A stretch of DNA of 64,000 nucleotides from Diphasiastrum complanatum (lineage: Eukaryota > Streptophyta > Lycopodiopsida > Lycopodiales > Lycopodiaceae), in the NCBI GenBank assembly GCA_029204225.1, contig CM055095.1, positions 49,918,841 through 49,982,840 of the forward strand, given 5' to 3'. The notes below the pieces were generated by a model. It was not told where the DNA came from and did no database searches. It saw only the letters and a list, made by a program, of their open reading frames with translations. Positions 1 to 14,328 of this stretch are shown here, one piece after another. Numbering within the stretch: the stretch's first letter is position 1; each line of letters opens with the position of its first letter. The translations under genes and the position numbers were made by a program.

Positions 1-3000
1 TCAACGTGCATAAATTGAGCCAATTCATACAAGATCCAAATATTTTCCATTGGAAATTGGCCAATAGGATCTTGAGATTTGTACGTTATTCACAATAGAT
101 AGAATATAGTGAATCATCAATCATAGTTCATCAAATTCTTAATTCACAACCAATGACGGGAGAACAAATGAGAGCATGTTCAAAACATGAACATACTGCT
201 CTTTGAAGACGTCTGAGTCTTTCTAAGTCCTTTCTACAAGGAAAGTTTGGACTTATCAAAATCAACTCAATCCAGGCTCTTATGCAGAAACATGATCAAT
301 TCTTATTTCCACTCAATAGCTATGGCACATTGTATATCAATAAATTTAAATAATATCTTTAGCTCAAACTTGAAAACTTTTGAGTTATAATCTAGAACAC
401 TTCTAGATACTTTCACCCTTTAAGTTCCAATCGAGAATAACATAAGGTGTCCCAAAACTTCCTTATTTGAAGCTTTGACTACCCAAATCCATCTGAGTTT
501 TTGGGGATGATACTCTACAATCACCATGAGAGCTAGCATTCTAATTCTAGTTAATACAACCCTGGAAAAATGGCTGATGAGTGCAATCGTCATCGTATGT
601 ACTATAAGAAGCACATAACATGCATAACAAGACTATGCATGGCATGGCTAAAAAAATCCACAGTAGAAGTTAACTTTGTAACAAATGCTACAAGAAGGTA
701 ATCATATGTTTTGAGTGCAAATGTTGAGTAAAACCTAGTGCTATGTATGCTTGCAAAACCATTCTACAAAAATGCATATAATGTCCAAACAAAAGCATTC
801 ACAAAAGTGATAGACTACAAGATTAACATTCAAAATCTTACCAACGCTCCATAAAGTGCATCTTTGTGAGGTAACTCCTCTGCACATTCCATCAATAACT
901 AGCAATCAAGAATACAACATGTCAACATATAGAACACCATCATAGTACAATTAGTAATTGCTACAAAACATCTCAAGATTGACGATCTTGAGATTGTTCA
1001 CAAATTTAAGAAATATATGTAAGGAGTATAAGCACAATTGTTACTAGAGTGACATTCAACCACAAAGACTTCATTGCAAAAACCTATTCTATATTAGGCC
1101 CCAAATTACAAAAGGCAACCTAGCCAAGAGATGGAAATACATCCTTTTGAATAGCTATATAGGACAAAAGCATGAGCAGAATAACATATGTTGCAAGAGA
1201 GAAACAACTCACATGCACTACCATTTCTAGCTAGTTGGGGGGGGGAAATTAGAAGCAACACACATTATTTAATGACCAGCACTTTTTCTTTAAAAAACTT
1301 TGGATCCTTACTTTTGGAACAACTTGGATAAACCTTACCAGTTGCTAAAAATCATCCTATTTAGGTGCATCATATTACCTCCTATTGGTCATGAAATTCA
1401 TCCTAGCTAGGTGTATCATATTACCCCATCTATTGGCACCCTTACAATATCCCCCCCCCCCCCGCGGTACAAGCAAATGGTAGTCAAATGCCCTATAGGA
1501 TTTCTTTCATGCACGATATTTTCTCCATAGAATTGACTACTACAAAACATGCAAACACAAATGAAAGTAAAAATGCTACATGCGAGTGAAATCGAAAGAG
1601 AGAATGAGGCCTATCTCTAACTACAGCTAACGTCACGAGACTCAACGTTATCCCAAACTAAACTCAGAAACTCGAATGGAAGCAACAAAACCTCATAAAG
1701 TGGAAAGCACGATGAAAGTATTTTGCAATACTTGTATCATATTCATGTAGGACAAGCAGCTACAAGCATGAGCCTGAGGTCTCTAGTGCATAACAATGGG
1801 ATTGCTTACTCATGTGAGGGAGAGGCCAAGTGTTACGGAATATTGGGTCTTTTTTCTCTTTACGCTATCTCTCTCTAGACCTAAAACATTTTTGGCCCTA
1901 ACTTTTTGTCTATCGTCAAAATCGAGATGCATTAGTTTCATTGACTTCCTAGTTAAAAGGCCCTCATGGTGTAGCGATTTGCATTGTTGCCCGTTATTGG
2001 GAAACCATAATTCCAAAATCCCAATTTTTAACCTTTTGGGAGAACTATTCTTTTTCATCCTCTTTTGCGGCAGAAGTTGAAAATAATCATGTGCATTGGG
2101 CATTGTGCTAAGGCAAGACTATTGAACCAATTTTCATGTCAAAAAGAACTCTAAATCACAAGATCTTCAAAAATTAAGTTTTTAACCAATAGAGGTAATT
2201 TTTTATAGACAACTGGATCTTGTTAATTCCTACTGTTCCTTAATCCTTAAAACCCATTTTGACCTTCTAGAAGTGAAATTTAGGTAAAGTCAACAACCCT
2301 AGGTCAAATTCAAGATTCCTTTTTTTGGTTTAAAGATTCTATTTAGCATTCTATTTGTAGATCTTTACATCCCTTTTTGCTTTCTAAACTCAATTATGTT
2401 CATGAATTGGAGTTCTCTATCTTAAGATGTTGCAAGTCAAAGTTTAGTCACAACAAAGAAATGTTACGTTTTTTGCAAAAGAAAATTGTTGAGTGGATCT
2501 TCTTCATTGTTCTTTCCCAAGTTTGTTGTACTTTACAGCTCGTCAATCAAACATTCCTAATTCAAGATACCTTATTTATCGAGTTTCTTCCTTCATTTTT
2601 GGTAGCCTTCTTGATTAAACACTTTTTGTGTCATTTTTTTACCTCTTTGTTGGGGCCATATTTTGATGCCCTTCATTTTTCTACCATGTTCTCAATATTC
2701 TTCACTTGTTTGTGGTCTCTTTTGCTAGCATCTACCTTCTACAGCATTTTACAAGTGGTAGTGTGTTTGTATGTACGTTTAATATAGGTGGGGTGGCAAC
2801 AAGAGTTTGCTTCCTCAGGTATTTGTCTAACTATATATACTTCTCATCGTTAGTGCTTGAAGAGTCATCATGTCTGGATCTTTGAGCGATTTTGAGCAAT
2901 GACTACCTCACATCCTTGATTGTTTTAACTAGCAATGGTAGTGTCTTGACCAGCAATGGCAACAACTCATTGATGATTCGATACCCAACCTAGTGCTTGC

Positions 3001-4430
3001 TCTTTTTCTATATGTGCATTAAATATAGCATGGAGATGATTTTTCAGTTCATGATTGACATGCTATAGAGATTCAAGTTACAACAAAGGATCTCGTGATT
3101 AACAAAAAATTTCAGACTTGTGCAAGTTGAAAAACAACATTTCTCAGCGGACATTACTTCAAAAAGTTGCAAAAAGGTTCAGAGAGTGAGGGAAACCTAG
3201 CCCTAGCAAGGATCTTTGAAAGAACTTTTGTCAATTGGTGGACGATTCATACAAGCTGATTTGTGAAGAAATTTTCTTGCAAAAAGTTGAAAAACCAAGG
3301 TTTCTTGAAAAACTCTTGCACTTGGTTCTACCTGGCACACTTGATAGTTTAATTGTAGCAGAGGTGACATGTACATATAGGGCCAGGAGATATGTTTGAG
3401 GAATACATAAAATCAGATCAGCCATACCCTGTACATGATGTAGAGTGTAACAATCAGATAGCTACTTCACATCCACCGGTTAATGGCTCAATTATTGTGG
3501 GCTTGGTAGAGGTAGATGCCAGTCCTCTTGTTCTTACCGTTTACATAAATTGATGTTCCTATGGTGGCTAGTATACGTGCCATCATCCTATCACATCTAC
3601 AGCAATGCCTAGTGCATTATCCTACTTTTTATCAGAGCAGTGAGATTTCATATGATATTGGTTGTTGTGATGCTATATGTGGTTCTGCTACCTTTTGATG
3701 GCATTCAAAGTATATGGCACACCATACAAGCCTAGTTTCCTTTGGAGCAGCTCTGCCGTTTGGCCTTTTACTTGGCTCAAGCCAGGAAATGGAACGCATT
3801 TCCATAGAAAACTTTTAACCTTGATAGAATCCAATTTGATACCCAATATTGCCCCCACCAAAAAAAAAATTTAAAAAAAATTCAGAAACGCGTTTCTGAA
3901 CCGCGTTTTCAGAAACACAGTGCAACTATGATTTGAATCATGTTTTTAAGGTTCCTCAACAGACTATAAATAAACTTTATGTACATTCATGTTTGCAGCT
4001 AATGATTTGGTATTGCTTACACTCTCTGTGGGAGGATTCTTGACTTCGCTATCGTCTATAAACTCCTATTCTAGAAGTTTCATGTATAACCTTTGACATT
4101 TTTCTAAGTCTGGAATGGTTTTGAACATTTTGGAAAATTCCAGATCTTCTACATCTTCTAGAAATAGATTAACATCTAGGTTCTTCAATAAACCTCCAAA
4201 ATAACTAGAATCTTCAAATGACCGATATGCAAGCCTAAAAATGGCTTTGAAAGTGTTATGTACATATTACGATACAAATCTCCAACGAATTAACAAAAAA
4301 TGGCCATCCTTCTTTAGTCTCCCCCCTAATCATTTCTGACAACTTAATCAACCAGAGTGTAGTTCATTCGTGCTACTCTGATAACATTTCACTTGTGAGC
4401 CTCCCGAAACCGACTGAACTTGTTGTGCAT
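1..4430. other. No recognisable gene
   Basis: I see no protein family here. The longest open frames, 2,377-2,787 (+) and 1,810-2,103 (-), resemble nothing I know and lie in AT-rich sequence dense in stop codons. There is a short C-run near 1,450-1,463. The region could be decayed transposon or intergenic sequence. Confidence 0.5.
3881..3900. repeat. Perfect 20-bp palindrome
   Basis: The sequence TTCAGAAACG is followed directly by its own reverse complement with no spacer. A related CAGAAACACAG follows at about 3,911. It may be the subterminal part of a small inverted-repeat transposon, but I could not define element ends. Confidence 0.6.
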
Positions 4431-4437
4431 GGAAGCC

Positions 4438-5560
4438 CTAGTGAAAATGTCTACACAATTGTCTTAAGTTGAGTAGTAAATGAAAGATCTCACCATTTTG
4501 AATCCATTCCCTAATGAAATTATGATGAATCTTTATATATTTAGTGCATGCATGGAATACTAGGTTCTTGGGAATGGCAATGCAACTTTGGTTTTCAATT
4601 TCATAGCCTCTTGCCAATCCTATCCAATATGCGCCAATAAGTGTCATAGCGATATTGCCCCACACAAGTTGAAGCCAGTGTTGCCGTGCACTCACCAGAA
4701 GAGCATGTTGTAGTAGCTTGCTTCTTATTGCTCCAAGTAACACCTCATGTGCCAGGTGAAAAGGTATAACTTGTAGAAGACCTAAAGATACTCTGATCTC
4801 TTGTCCATTGTGAGTCACAAAACCCCTTATTTAACATCTATCTACATGTTCTCTAGTGCATAGTGGAATTTGCCCTTCATGTACCTAAGGATCTCCAATA
4901 CGATTCCTTAGGTAAAGACATGTACTGACTTATATCTGGTCTAGCGTTAGACAAATAGATAAGACGACCAACTAACTATAAGTACAAAGCCATGTCCACA
5001 TCTTCATCATCTTCATTAGGCTCAAGCTTTAAGTTGGTTTCCCTAGTTGTCATAATCTCCTTGTAAACTTCTAGCCTGGATTTTCAATTCCTTAGCATAT
5101 TTCATCTTTCTTTTGCCATACCTCAATACAAAGAAGTGGTGGAGTAATCCTAGATCAATCATCTAAATGCACCAGATAATTCCCTTCTAAATCTTTCAAC
5201 CATTTCATCATCATCACCAGATTAGATCATCAACATATAGAGCTACTATCACTATGCCTAACACCCCAAGCAAGAAATAAAGATTTGAATATGGCTGACT
5301 TCCTTGCATCTTTCTTTTCCTAAAGAAATCAATTATCAATCTTGTCATATCAACTCCTAGGAGCCTATTTCAAACCATACAAGAAATTATAGAGTTTGCA
5401 AACTTAACCTTCTCGCCTGGTCTTCACAAATCCTAAAGGTTGCTCCATATATACCTCCTCTTGTAGATTTCCATTTAGAAATGTTGATGAGGTCTTTGTC
5501 CATACTATGGAGATAGCGCAATTATAAGCCAATTATAGTCAACGTGGCAACTCCAGCAAA
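4438..5560 (-). pseudogene. Ty1/copia pol remnant (reverse transcriptase to RNase H)
   Basis: Read on the minus strand from about 5,500 downwards, this is a heavily broken copia polyprotein. Around 5,480-5,330 the pieces LNGNLQEEVYMEQPLGF and LYGLK (the copia RT 'AFLNG...EEVYM..P' and 'YGLKQ' blocks) can be read between stops. Near 4,880 the piece LEILRYMKGKFHYALE matches the 'LRYLKGT' block before RNase H. At 4,620-4,450 NQSCIAIPKNLVFHACTKYI matches the RNase H tail (usual form DNQSAI..NPVFHARTKHI). No LTRs or gag were found beside it. Several in-frame stops and frameshifts make it non-functional. The family call is secure; the outer limits are approximate. Confidence 0.8.
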
Positions 5561-8500
5561 TGTCTCCATGTAAATCCTCTAAGAAATACCCTTTTGCTAC
5601 GATTTGTCTTATCTATGGTGCCATCTACTTTGGTCATATGTTGGAGATAGTCTTATCATACACATACTTGGGGGTACTACTAGTTGATTAGGGAAAGGAT
5701 AGTCTTCCCTTGTCAACCTAAAGAGGTTGTGTTTTAGGCAACATACAGGGAAACTAGAAGTGAACATCACCTTTTTAACACCTTGATCACACCCGTAGCT
5801 ATGTATGCAACAAAGACATGGTGCAAGAAACTTAGATCTGATTGGCATGGTCTATCGGGACTCTAGGTTCATGCTTTCACATATGATACAAAGCAAAGCC
5901 TCAATCCCACATCACATTATTCTAGCGGAGTTTGGCATGCCTCCTATGCAAGTGGAGCCTATCTTCAGATTGATCATTCATCTACAAAGAGTTTTCGAGC
6001 TTGGGGATGCATATACTGGAGACAGAGGACCATCATGTGAATGTATTTTTCTATGGTGGTTCAACCCATAACTTTGTAAACAATAAACTCGTGCAAAAGT
6101 TCAAAGTGGCCATACTGAACGAAGGAGCCAAGTGTCATAATGTTTTAGTCTAATGATAACTAATAACATAGAGACTAGAGACCTAAGGAGCTATTAGAAA
6201 TACGGATGTAATCACTACTCCATATGCTTCTTAACTTTTAGAATGAAAAGCTTTCATATTCTTTGGTCTTCACTTGAAAGTTTGGATCAACCAATAACTT
6301 TTAAAATGCGTCACATTTATTCTCAAATATCTTGGAGAACTCCTCTATATTGAGTTTCTGACAAAATTTTAGGCTTCTATTAAAAGTGATATGAAATAGG
6401 TTCGACATAGAACAATCAACAACCACATTCAAGTTCTAACAAGTGTAGATCTCATCTCAAATATTTCCATCTAGCTCCTGCATAATTTTTTATTTAGTTC
6501 AAAAAATGTAAGTTATATCCTCTAAAAAATAGTTACATACACAAAGTCGCAAACAAATGGAAGAAACAACAAGGCAGCAACATCACAACAATGACCATCT
6601 TCCTATGCTAAGTTCGACTTATATTCTCTTACATTAAGAATATCATCTCCACTTGTGCGAATATCTCGGATCAAAACGTTACAACAAGTCTCCTGCATCA
6701 CATGTGAAAGCAATATTGATAAGTACTGGCCCAAGATCTTCAATTGTTTAGCATTAGGAAAAGAGAGTTACTTAGTAAGGATATTACCATAAAAATAATT
6801 AATCAACTTTGCAAACCAAAATGCTTTCACACCATGATTCTTTGAAGTTAAATGTTGGACTAGCATTGTCACTTTATTGGACAGAGTAAGCCCCCACTGA
6901 GATTTGAAATTTCTTTATGTAAAACACAAATAACTAAAGAACTACATGGCAAGGCCAACCAATCAAAATATCTGTGTGTTTACAACTTGGCTACAAAATA
7001 TCCTTGTAATCATTAACATTAATATAATCTTTCATTTTGTGCCTCACTTCTTTCAAGGGGACCATTGAATATAAATCTTCACTATCCACAAGTTACATTA
7101 ATGAAGAACTAAGTTTGTATGACAACCACATAAGGGTCAGAATAAGGTTGTGAGCAAAAGCAAAGGTGAAGCATCATCTATGACAAAAGTAGAAAATAGA
7201 TGGTGAACCACCCAAATACCACTAAGAACATCAATCGCATCCAATGAAATAGTGAAAAAACTCCTACAAAAAATCTACCAAACCTAAATACAAAGATCAG
7301 CCATAAGATGAATAGTAGCACTCCACTTATCTCTAGAGGTCCTTGAGGGACTTCCAAGCAACTATCAGATTACGGTTGAGATCAACCTAGCACATCTACC
7401 CTACAAGTCCCTAGAGCATACCATGTCACTGGTAGGAATGAAGAAAGCTTAAGATCCGAGGATTATATAGTTATAATAACCCAGACATAAATGCTTATCT
7501 TTATTTGTTATGAGGTGGAACAAATTCCAAAAATTATTCTCCAATATGCAGTTCAGAACCTTAGACTTAGCATCTGATGTTAAATTATATGTAGCACTCA
7601 TCAATACCTAAATATTCAAAATGTACATGGACTATGTCCAAAACTCAAAAGTAAACCTAGTAATCTCAAAAGTGGACATAGCGAAATCGATAGAGAAAGA
7701 CTATGCAGCCAGAAATCTCAAAACCCTGGCCACATTGCCCTATTGATGATAGTACAAACAAGAATGAAATGTGTCTGCTTAGAGAACTTGGCCACAACTA
7801 GCAAACAAGCGTCATGGCTCCTTTGTGTTCAACGGAGACACATAATAAAGGCCATAGAAATACTTGTCCATTGCATATGAGGAATAGGCCATCGTTGTTA
7901 AATTCTAATGTCCTACCTCTGGAGTACTTGCTCCAGGTGCAAAAGGGACGAGCATGCACAAGCTGGAATTGTTAAAATACAAAAATTGCTTTCTCCAAGA
8001 ATCTGTAAGTAAACTTGACAACACTCTACAAGAAAGTATTTCCGAAGGGATAAATAATAAAACCAGCTTGCTTGTTTACAAATGGAAGTACCTACATACA
8101 AGGAAGAAACTGTCTTTGACTAATAAAGTTCATACTGCACTCTTGCAAGGGAAAGATAGAAAAGAACACACCCTCTAAACAAGTCTCTACAATTATCAAA
8201 GAAGAATAAGAAATTCATAAAGGGGTCTGCTACTTGATCTTTGAAGCCCTTGCCCAATCGAAAAAAATTTCATCTTGATAGTTGGCAAAGCTATTTGGCA
8301 GGTACTCTAAAACAAGAAATGCAGGGACGTGGGTAATGAGACAATAAGTGAGACCACCTATTGTGTTGGTTTGCCATCGAGCAAAGGAGCTGTGTTTAAA
8401 CAAATTAGTGAAGATTTCAACATATAAGCTACCAAAACTTCATAGGTGCTATCTTTACTCAACATGGAATGTTAAGGAGATAGAAACAAAAATTATGGTG

Positions 8501-9135
8501 ATGTAGACTGTTATGTCTGTGATCTACTTGACCACATAATAAGATTGGCAAAGAATTACCCAAATAACCAATTTATATGGCTGAAGTCAAGTATGAAATT
8601 GTCTTTCCAATAATGTGTTTTTTTGCTCCACGAATACTTAACTTAGGTCAGTTTAGTGATTTAGCCTTACACATTGTTCAAACACGGTATCATCTCAAGG
8701 GAAACTTTGATTCTTGGTTAGAGGACTATTCCAATACCAACATAAAAATGGAGAGTTTCGAGAGAGAAGTGTTAACCTCTATCACTCACTTCGGTAAGGA
8801 ACTTAGTAGCACCATGCTCCAAAACATTGTTGTTTTGTTTATGCGCTTCAAAAAACATATTAAAAAATACGTATCATTTTTGAATGGAAATATAAATGGA
8901 AATTTGTTCCAAGAATATACAATGGTTGAAAAATGTTACACCATAGTTACGACTAGATGACAATTTGCATCCTCTAGGCCCAATTTCAATGCACGTTCGA
9001 TCAGTCAAGCAGTTGTATTTTTGTGTCAAAGAAAAAATGTTTATTAGAATATTGTAAAAATGTATGGCAATGCTCATCACAGCTCAAAACTTATATATCG
9101 AACTTTGAAGGTTCAGTAATTCAGTAATCAAGTTT
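5561..9135. other. No recognisable gene
   Basis: This is AT-rich sequence with no domain I can name. An open frame at 8,577-8,960 (+, 127 codons) has mixed amino-acid composition and no low-complexity stretch, but I recognise no family, see no splice or promoter context, and it lies just upstream of a LINE scrap. It is probably decayed repeat. Confidence 0.45.
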
Positions 9136-9139
9136 GCAA

Positions 9140-9500
9140 TTTTGGAGTGTAGAAGAATGAGTGGGTGGAAGGTAGCCAATATCGAAGGAGAGAAATGAGT
9201 GATCAGAAAGGGTGGTAGGGGAAACGTGGAAGTCAGAGACTATGGGTACAAAGGATGGTGACCCCATGAGGTAGTCAACGACACTATGTCCTCCACTGTG
9301 AGGGTGGCATGTATAACTGTCTGAATGTGGCCGGCAGGTAAGCCATTATAAATGGCTAGCTCATGTGCCTCTCCAAACTGCAATAAGTGCTCACCATATG
9401 AAGTAGTAGGTCCCAAATTGTCCGTAATAGTACTCCCTATTCACTGCTCACTCTTGATGGTAGGTTTGAACCCTTGCCGCATCGATTTCACTCGCATTGA
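9140..9500 (-). pseudogene. LINE endonuclease remnant (minus strand)
   Basis: The reverse complement aligns by eye with the plus-strand LINE copy at 13,380-13,570. Shared pieces include a GEAHELAI.NGL stretch, a Ser-Tyr...HPHSGG/R stretch, DYLMG.PS and P.TLSDHSFLSF. The SDHS motif is the C-terminal signature of the apurinic-type endonuclease of non-LTR retrotransposons. Frameshifts separate the pieces. Only this part of the element was found here, so it is a truncated copy in the opposite orientation to the other LINE pieces. Confidence 0.75.
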
Positions 9501-11450
9501 CCTATATAATTTCATGCGTCACAAGTCACAACTCAAGCATTGACAACTTTAGGCATTACAATATACAAGTCAATGACTAATAACTCACAACTCACAACTT
9601 TTCAAATTAGTAATTACAAAACATAAACACAATTACCAATTACTTGCATGGGCTCTCTAGTCTACTTTCTTTTCTTGGAAAACGTAAAGATTGGGATGCA
9701 CTAACACCAACTTATCTATAAGCAAAGAAGTGTTTGTTCCTCCTCTGTCTGAATCATAGAGAAAATACTCCAATTCCTCTCACATGCTACTATTGTGCAT
9801 TCCTATGAGGGTTTCAAAGTGCAAGCCTCGTCAAATTGAGAACATTGTTGCCATACTTCAACCACCATGTCACTAGAACCTGTTGTAGAATGAATGATGC
9901 TAGAATAGCTTGAAATTAGGAACTCAGGTTGATTTCAAGGTCTACTTGAATTAGACAAAACTAGGAAAGGAACATGCAATGTAGAAACTTGACATGCAAC
10001 TGTCATGCAAGTTGAAATGGAAAAAAACCAGCACGCTGTGGATCATAAACTTGATCCTAGTTCACATCTATATGAACTCTACTCTATGAATCAAGATAAA
10101 GAATGATCTACTTGCTGGCCAATACAATTAGGAGTGTCAGATCTGAAAAAACAGATTGACTTCTAATCACAAGCAATGATAGTGCCTATGCAATAGAAAA
10201 CATATACATTTGATTCTATCAACTTCTAAAAATTCATTAAAGAGAAATGAAGGTTTTTCCAAAACTGAACCAGCGCCCTCCCACAAATGGTTGATGCTGG
10301 CTCCAGATTTGCATGAATTGGAAGTGGAAAAGGTCTGAGTAGTAGCGCCCTCCTCCAAGGATCAGTTTGCAATTGTTCTCATTGAATTTGGATGAGAGAT
10401 GAGGGAGAACCATCTCAAAATTCAGATCAGATCCAGCAGCGAGTGTCTACAACAAAAATGGATCAAGAAGACCTAAGCACAAAGAAAAATGGAAGAGAGT
10501 TACAAGCTGTATCTCTCTCCAACTCGTGGAGGGTGATTCCTTCTATTAAATAGAATTGGTGAATGTACAATGGCTTGGCATGCAATTGCCAAGTGTTCAA
10601 TTTCTCATGCATGCATTTTGCATGTTGCATGCATGTCATGGTAGGTGGCATACTAACTTATTCTCCCCCATGCACATGTGCATGGGGGTCTACCAAACTC
10701 AAATGGGTATGTGGCATCATCATGCAAGAAGGCCTCCCACGAGTTTGTACTAAAAAAATGTGCCTAAGTATTTGGGCCTTAAAAATTTGGACCCAAGTAT
10801 GACCATGTACCATGTACTATTTATTTAACCAGGTTTATAAGTTCAACAGAACCAACATGCCAAAAGACCTTTGCTCTATGGCTGAATATCTAAACTAGAG
10901 AGTCTTATTCCTAGCCATCCCTAAGTGCGTCCTACATGGTAGCACCAAGAGAGACTGGACTCATGTAGGAGTGCCATCTCTCCATAAGTTCTCTATCATG
11001 GATGAGGCTGTCACTTCTCCAGAATGGGTAAAGTATGCAGCCATTGCATGTTGAGATTGATGGAACCACCACTACCTACTTTGCCACATGTCCCATCTCT
11101 TCAAGCATTCGTACACACGATCAACAAAATTGACATAACGTGGTGCAAAGAACAAAAGACAATAATAGGAGCCCATCTATTCCTCACAAATCAAGCCATT
11201 CACAATTCATGAAAAAATATACAAAAGGGGGGATAGATGTCATGAAAAAATGGAAAATCTCAAAACATGGGATTAATGCAAGCACACCATCTTAAGAAAT
11301 GAAAAAAAAACCAATGACTTCAACCATTCCTTATAAGAGACATTCCCTAATAAGTTGTCACAAGGCATAAGTGTTTTCTTGTAAATCATTCCATAATGGA
11401 CCACTAAGAGATATTATGAAAGATAGTCAAAATATTATCTAAATCTCCTT
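9501..11450. other. Mostly unassigned, with possible 5' LINE debris
   Basis: No gene is recognised. The translations at 10,463-10,802 on both strands come from a Cys/His/Met-rich, ATGCA-rich stretch (many TGCATG and GCATGC words) and look fortuitous. The last 500 bases lie directly upstream of a decayed LINE reverse transcriptase and may belong to it, but no domain is readable. Confidence 0.4.
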
Positions 11451-11454
11451 TGTT

Positions 11455-12700
11455 TTTCTTCCAATTTTCAAGAAGCATTTGACTCAATGCCACGGAAGAA
11501 ATTCTGGTAGTGCATGGACAAACCAAGATAGCCAAAGTCGTAGGGCAACTATACATGGCTAGGATAGAGACATTGCACGCCCAAGGGATGACATCATGAT
11601 TTCATGCAAAATAGGGGTCAAACAAGGTCGTCAATTTTTCCCTGCACGTTTTATCATTTACATTACAAAAAAATCAAAAATATTTTAAGCTAAAATGTAC
11701 AAGTTGTGCTAAGTCAATGCAATATGTCTAAAAATTTTGCTCCACGAAGCTGACGTGATCCTTTGGGCTATGAAGTTACAAAGCCTTCAACAACATCTTG
11801 TTGCTCAAAAGATCTTTCTGATAGATTGTGGCTTTAATCATTTATGAAAAGATGAAGATCCCAAAACCTTTATGTAGAAGCTTGTTCGGATGAATGAATA
11901 ATTGATGACACCTATTTTGTTATGAAAATGACTTATCATAGAATGGACTTATTGTGGTGGCAAAACAATGAGAGAACTATTTGAGACGTTGGTAACACCA
12001 GTCTAGCTCTAAGAATGTGAAGTTTGAGGGAGAAGCATCCCTTGCACTAGATGGGCCAAAACTGAAAGAGTACACCAAAATTTAACTTCTTACATGGGGT
12101 GAAACAAACCACACCATTTCCCATTCTTTGGCAAAAACCAAACTTCTTCCACTAGAAGCAATAGCCACATTGAAAGGGTCAACAACCTATAAGGGCATCA
12201 AATTTCAAAAGCAACAATTCAAATTCGCAATCAAAGACTTCAAAGTGGATGGTTGGTAGCTTGACATCTTAAAGTGGCTATCATACTGGAAATCTACAAG
12301 GCAGGTGGTCTGATTCTACATGTAATTTGAGACCTTTTAAGATAGAAATTCAATATGTTCATGTGGAAAAAGAAAATGCATTACTATGGAAAAATTGATA
12401 AATCTACGACAAGAGGGCTTGTCCCAATCCACATCTACACAAGCATTTTGATGACAAAAAATATATGTTATCTCCAAGCCATGTACTATTTCACACAATC
12501 TAAGATCAAAGACAGGATGTTGAAACTGCCCAAAGTTGTGTTTGGAAGATCAAATTTGACGTCTTCGTAAGAAAGAAGTGGAATGTGAGAGCTTACAAAC
12601 AATTTGGACATAACTATAACATACTTGTGAGCAATCTTTACATAGCTTCCTCTATCCAAAAGGCCTATGACAAGCTTTGTCATCAGAACTCTTATACAAA
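11455..12700 (+). pseudogene. Degenerate LINE reverse transcriptase
   Basis: With several frame changes, a non-LTR reverse transcriptase can be followed along the plus strand. FQEAFDSMPRKKFW at about 11,468 matches the 'F.KAFD.V.R..LW' block. LYMARIETLHAQGM follows near 11,550, then IGVKQGRQFFPARFIIYI near 11,615, where the family has IGVKQGCPLSPTLFGLYI. HEADVILWAMKLQSLQQHL near 11,745 corresponds to the catalytic YADD block, with Tyr-Ala-Asp-Asp lost. LFETLVTP near 11,975 begins the C-terminal region. Numerous stops show it is long dead. It precedes better-preserved LINE pieces on the same strand but is far more diverged, so it is probably an older insertion. Confidence 0.75.
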
Positions 12701-12782
12701 GGAAAGTCTTACTAGTCTTTATTGCATTAGATAGCTTTTGAAATAAGCCTTGTTCAATTGAATTGTTACTTCAACGGATTAA

Positions 12783-12886
12783 TGTTTGTAAATGCCTACA
12801 TAATGCTAGTCCTAGAGTATGTTCGTCTCGATGATCATCCTAAAGTAATCTTTGTAAATGCCTACATAATGCTAGTCTTAGAGTAT

Positions 12887-12888
<2 letters not shown>
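12783..12888. repeat. Tandem duplication (about 66-bp unit)
   Basis: A unit containing TGTAAATGCCTACATAATGC and ending in TTAGAGTATGTT occurs twice in a row, and the second copy runs straight into the (TC)n tract. Confidence 0.8.

Positions 12889-12980
<92 letters not shown>
12889..12980. repeat. (TC)n microsatellite, about 46 units
   Basis: Uninterrupted TC dinucleotides. The tract directly abuts the 5' edge of the truncated LINE copy that begins at 12,981. Confidence 0.95.
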
Positions 12981-12983
<3 letters not shown>

Positions 12984-14328
12984 GTGGTAGAGGTTCAGGT
13001 GGGGTCGCATGTTTATACAGAGAGTCACTACACTCGATTATAGAGTTTATCATACATGACGAGTACACACGTTATACATGGGTCCGTCTCAGGGGAATTA
13101 GCCAGATTGTTGCATGCTACTTTCCTCCTGAGTCCTCTTAAGCAAAAGGCATTGGCTCTCCCTTCACTAATCTCTCCACAGATATTATCAAATACTCAGA
13201 TCGTGGCTCTATTCTTCTTACTGGTGATTTTAACACCAAAACAAATGCGCAACAGGTAGAGTTCCATGATGCTGATGACCATCTACGCATACGGGCCATT
13301 GATTGTGATGACATGGGAGTTACCAAGATTTCAGCCGACACATTCAGTCCTATCACTGATTACGGTGAGTATATGTTGCAGCTAGGAGAAGCTCACGAGC
13401 TAGCCATTTGTAATGGCCTCGCTTGTTGGCCTGATTCTGGCAGCTACACCTACCCTCATAGTGGCAGAGACAGTGTTGTTGATTACCTCATGGGGCCACC
13501 ATCCCTCATTCCACTGATATCACACTTTGAGGTCATTCCCACTACTCTCTCTGATCACTCCTTTTTATCCTTCCATCTGGGTTTTGTCCGCGAACCTCAC
13601 CTCGTTCCTCCATCGACCGTGCTCCCAGATACACCTTCGCTCACCCTTACATCGAGACTTACCAAGAAGCCCTTGCCTCTTTACCCCATCACTTCCCGCA
13701 TGATAGTACATTAGGGTCACAGGCTCGTTTCCTAACCACCTCACTTCATACAGCCGCCTCAGATTCCTTTCCATCCACACTCCTCTCCATTGTACACTCT
13801 GTCGCAAAAAGCACACCTACGAAAGGAAGAAACCTCGTTGCTTCCCTATTTAGTTCCTCTATTGCGCCTTTTGGAATGCATTTATCCCTCGTGCTCCACC
13901 CCCTCTTCTTGACGACCTACATGTCTGGTCCACCTACGCTACCTCACTCTACACCATACCCATTTCCATCTCCCCCCGTCCTAGTGAATTCACCTTCTTC
14001 ACCTATGAAATGGTCACTGAGGCCATAAAGAGAATGAAGACCCACCACACTAGAGACATTAAAGACCTTGAATCAAAACTTCTGATCCATGCTACATATC
14101 TACTCTCGCCCACTCTAGCCACTCTGCTTAATCATGTTATCGTCTCGGGCTTCCCCCACTCCTAGTGTACTAATATAACATTAGACTTTTTAAACCTACT
14201 TTATGTTCATAGTATAGTAAATTGGCATTTCATTTGTTTTCTGTTACGGAAACATTTCATATGCTCCCACTATACCACACTTGACATGTACTTTTTTTCG
14301 CCTTATATGCCTATTGGCATGGAAAAGA

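Noticed and set aside
10463-10802. Cys/His/Met-rich frames on both strands
   Set aside because: They arise from clustered TGCATG words. The composition is dictated by the DNA repeat, with no zinc-finger spacing.
12840-13028. Open frames with long Arg-Glu or Ser-Leu runs (also near 14,300, 15,000, 33,100-33,240, 41,800, 43,400-43,860 and 52,400-52,660)
   Set aside because: They are translations of (GA)n/(CT)n microsatellites, which are open in most frames. The only real coding near one of them is the neprosin microexon at 52,618-52,674.
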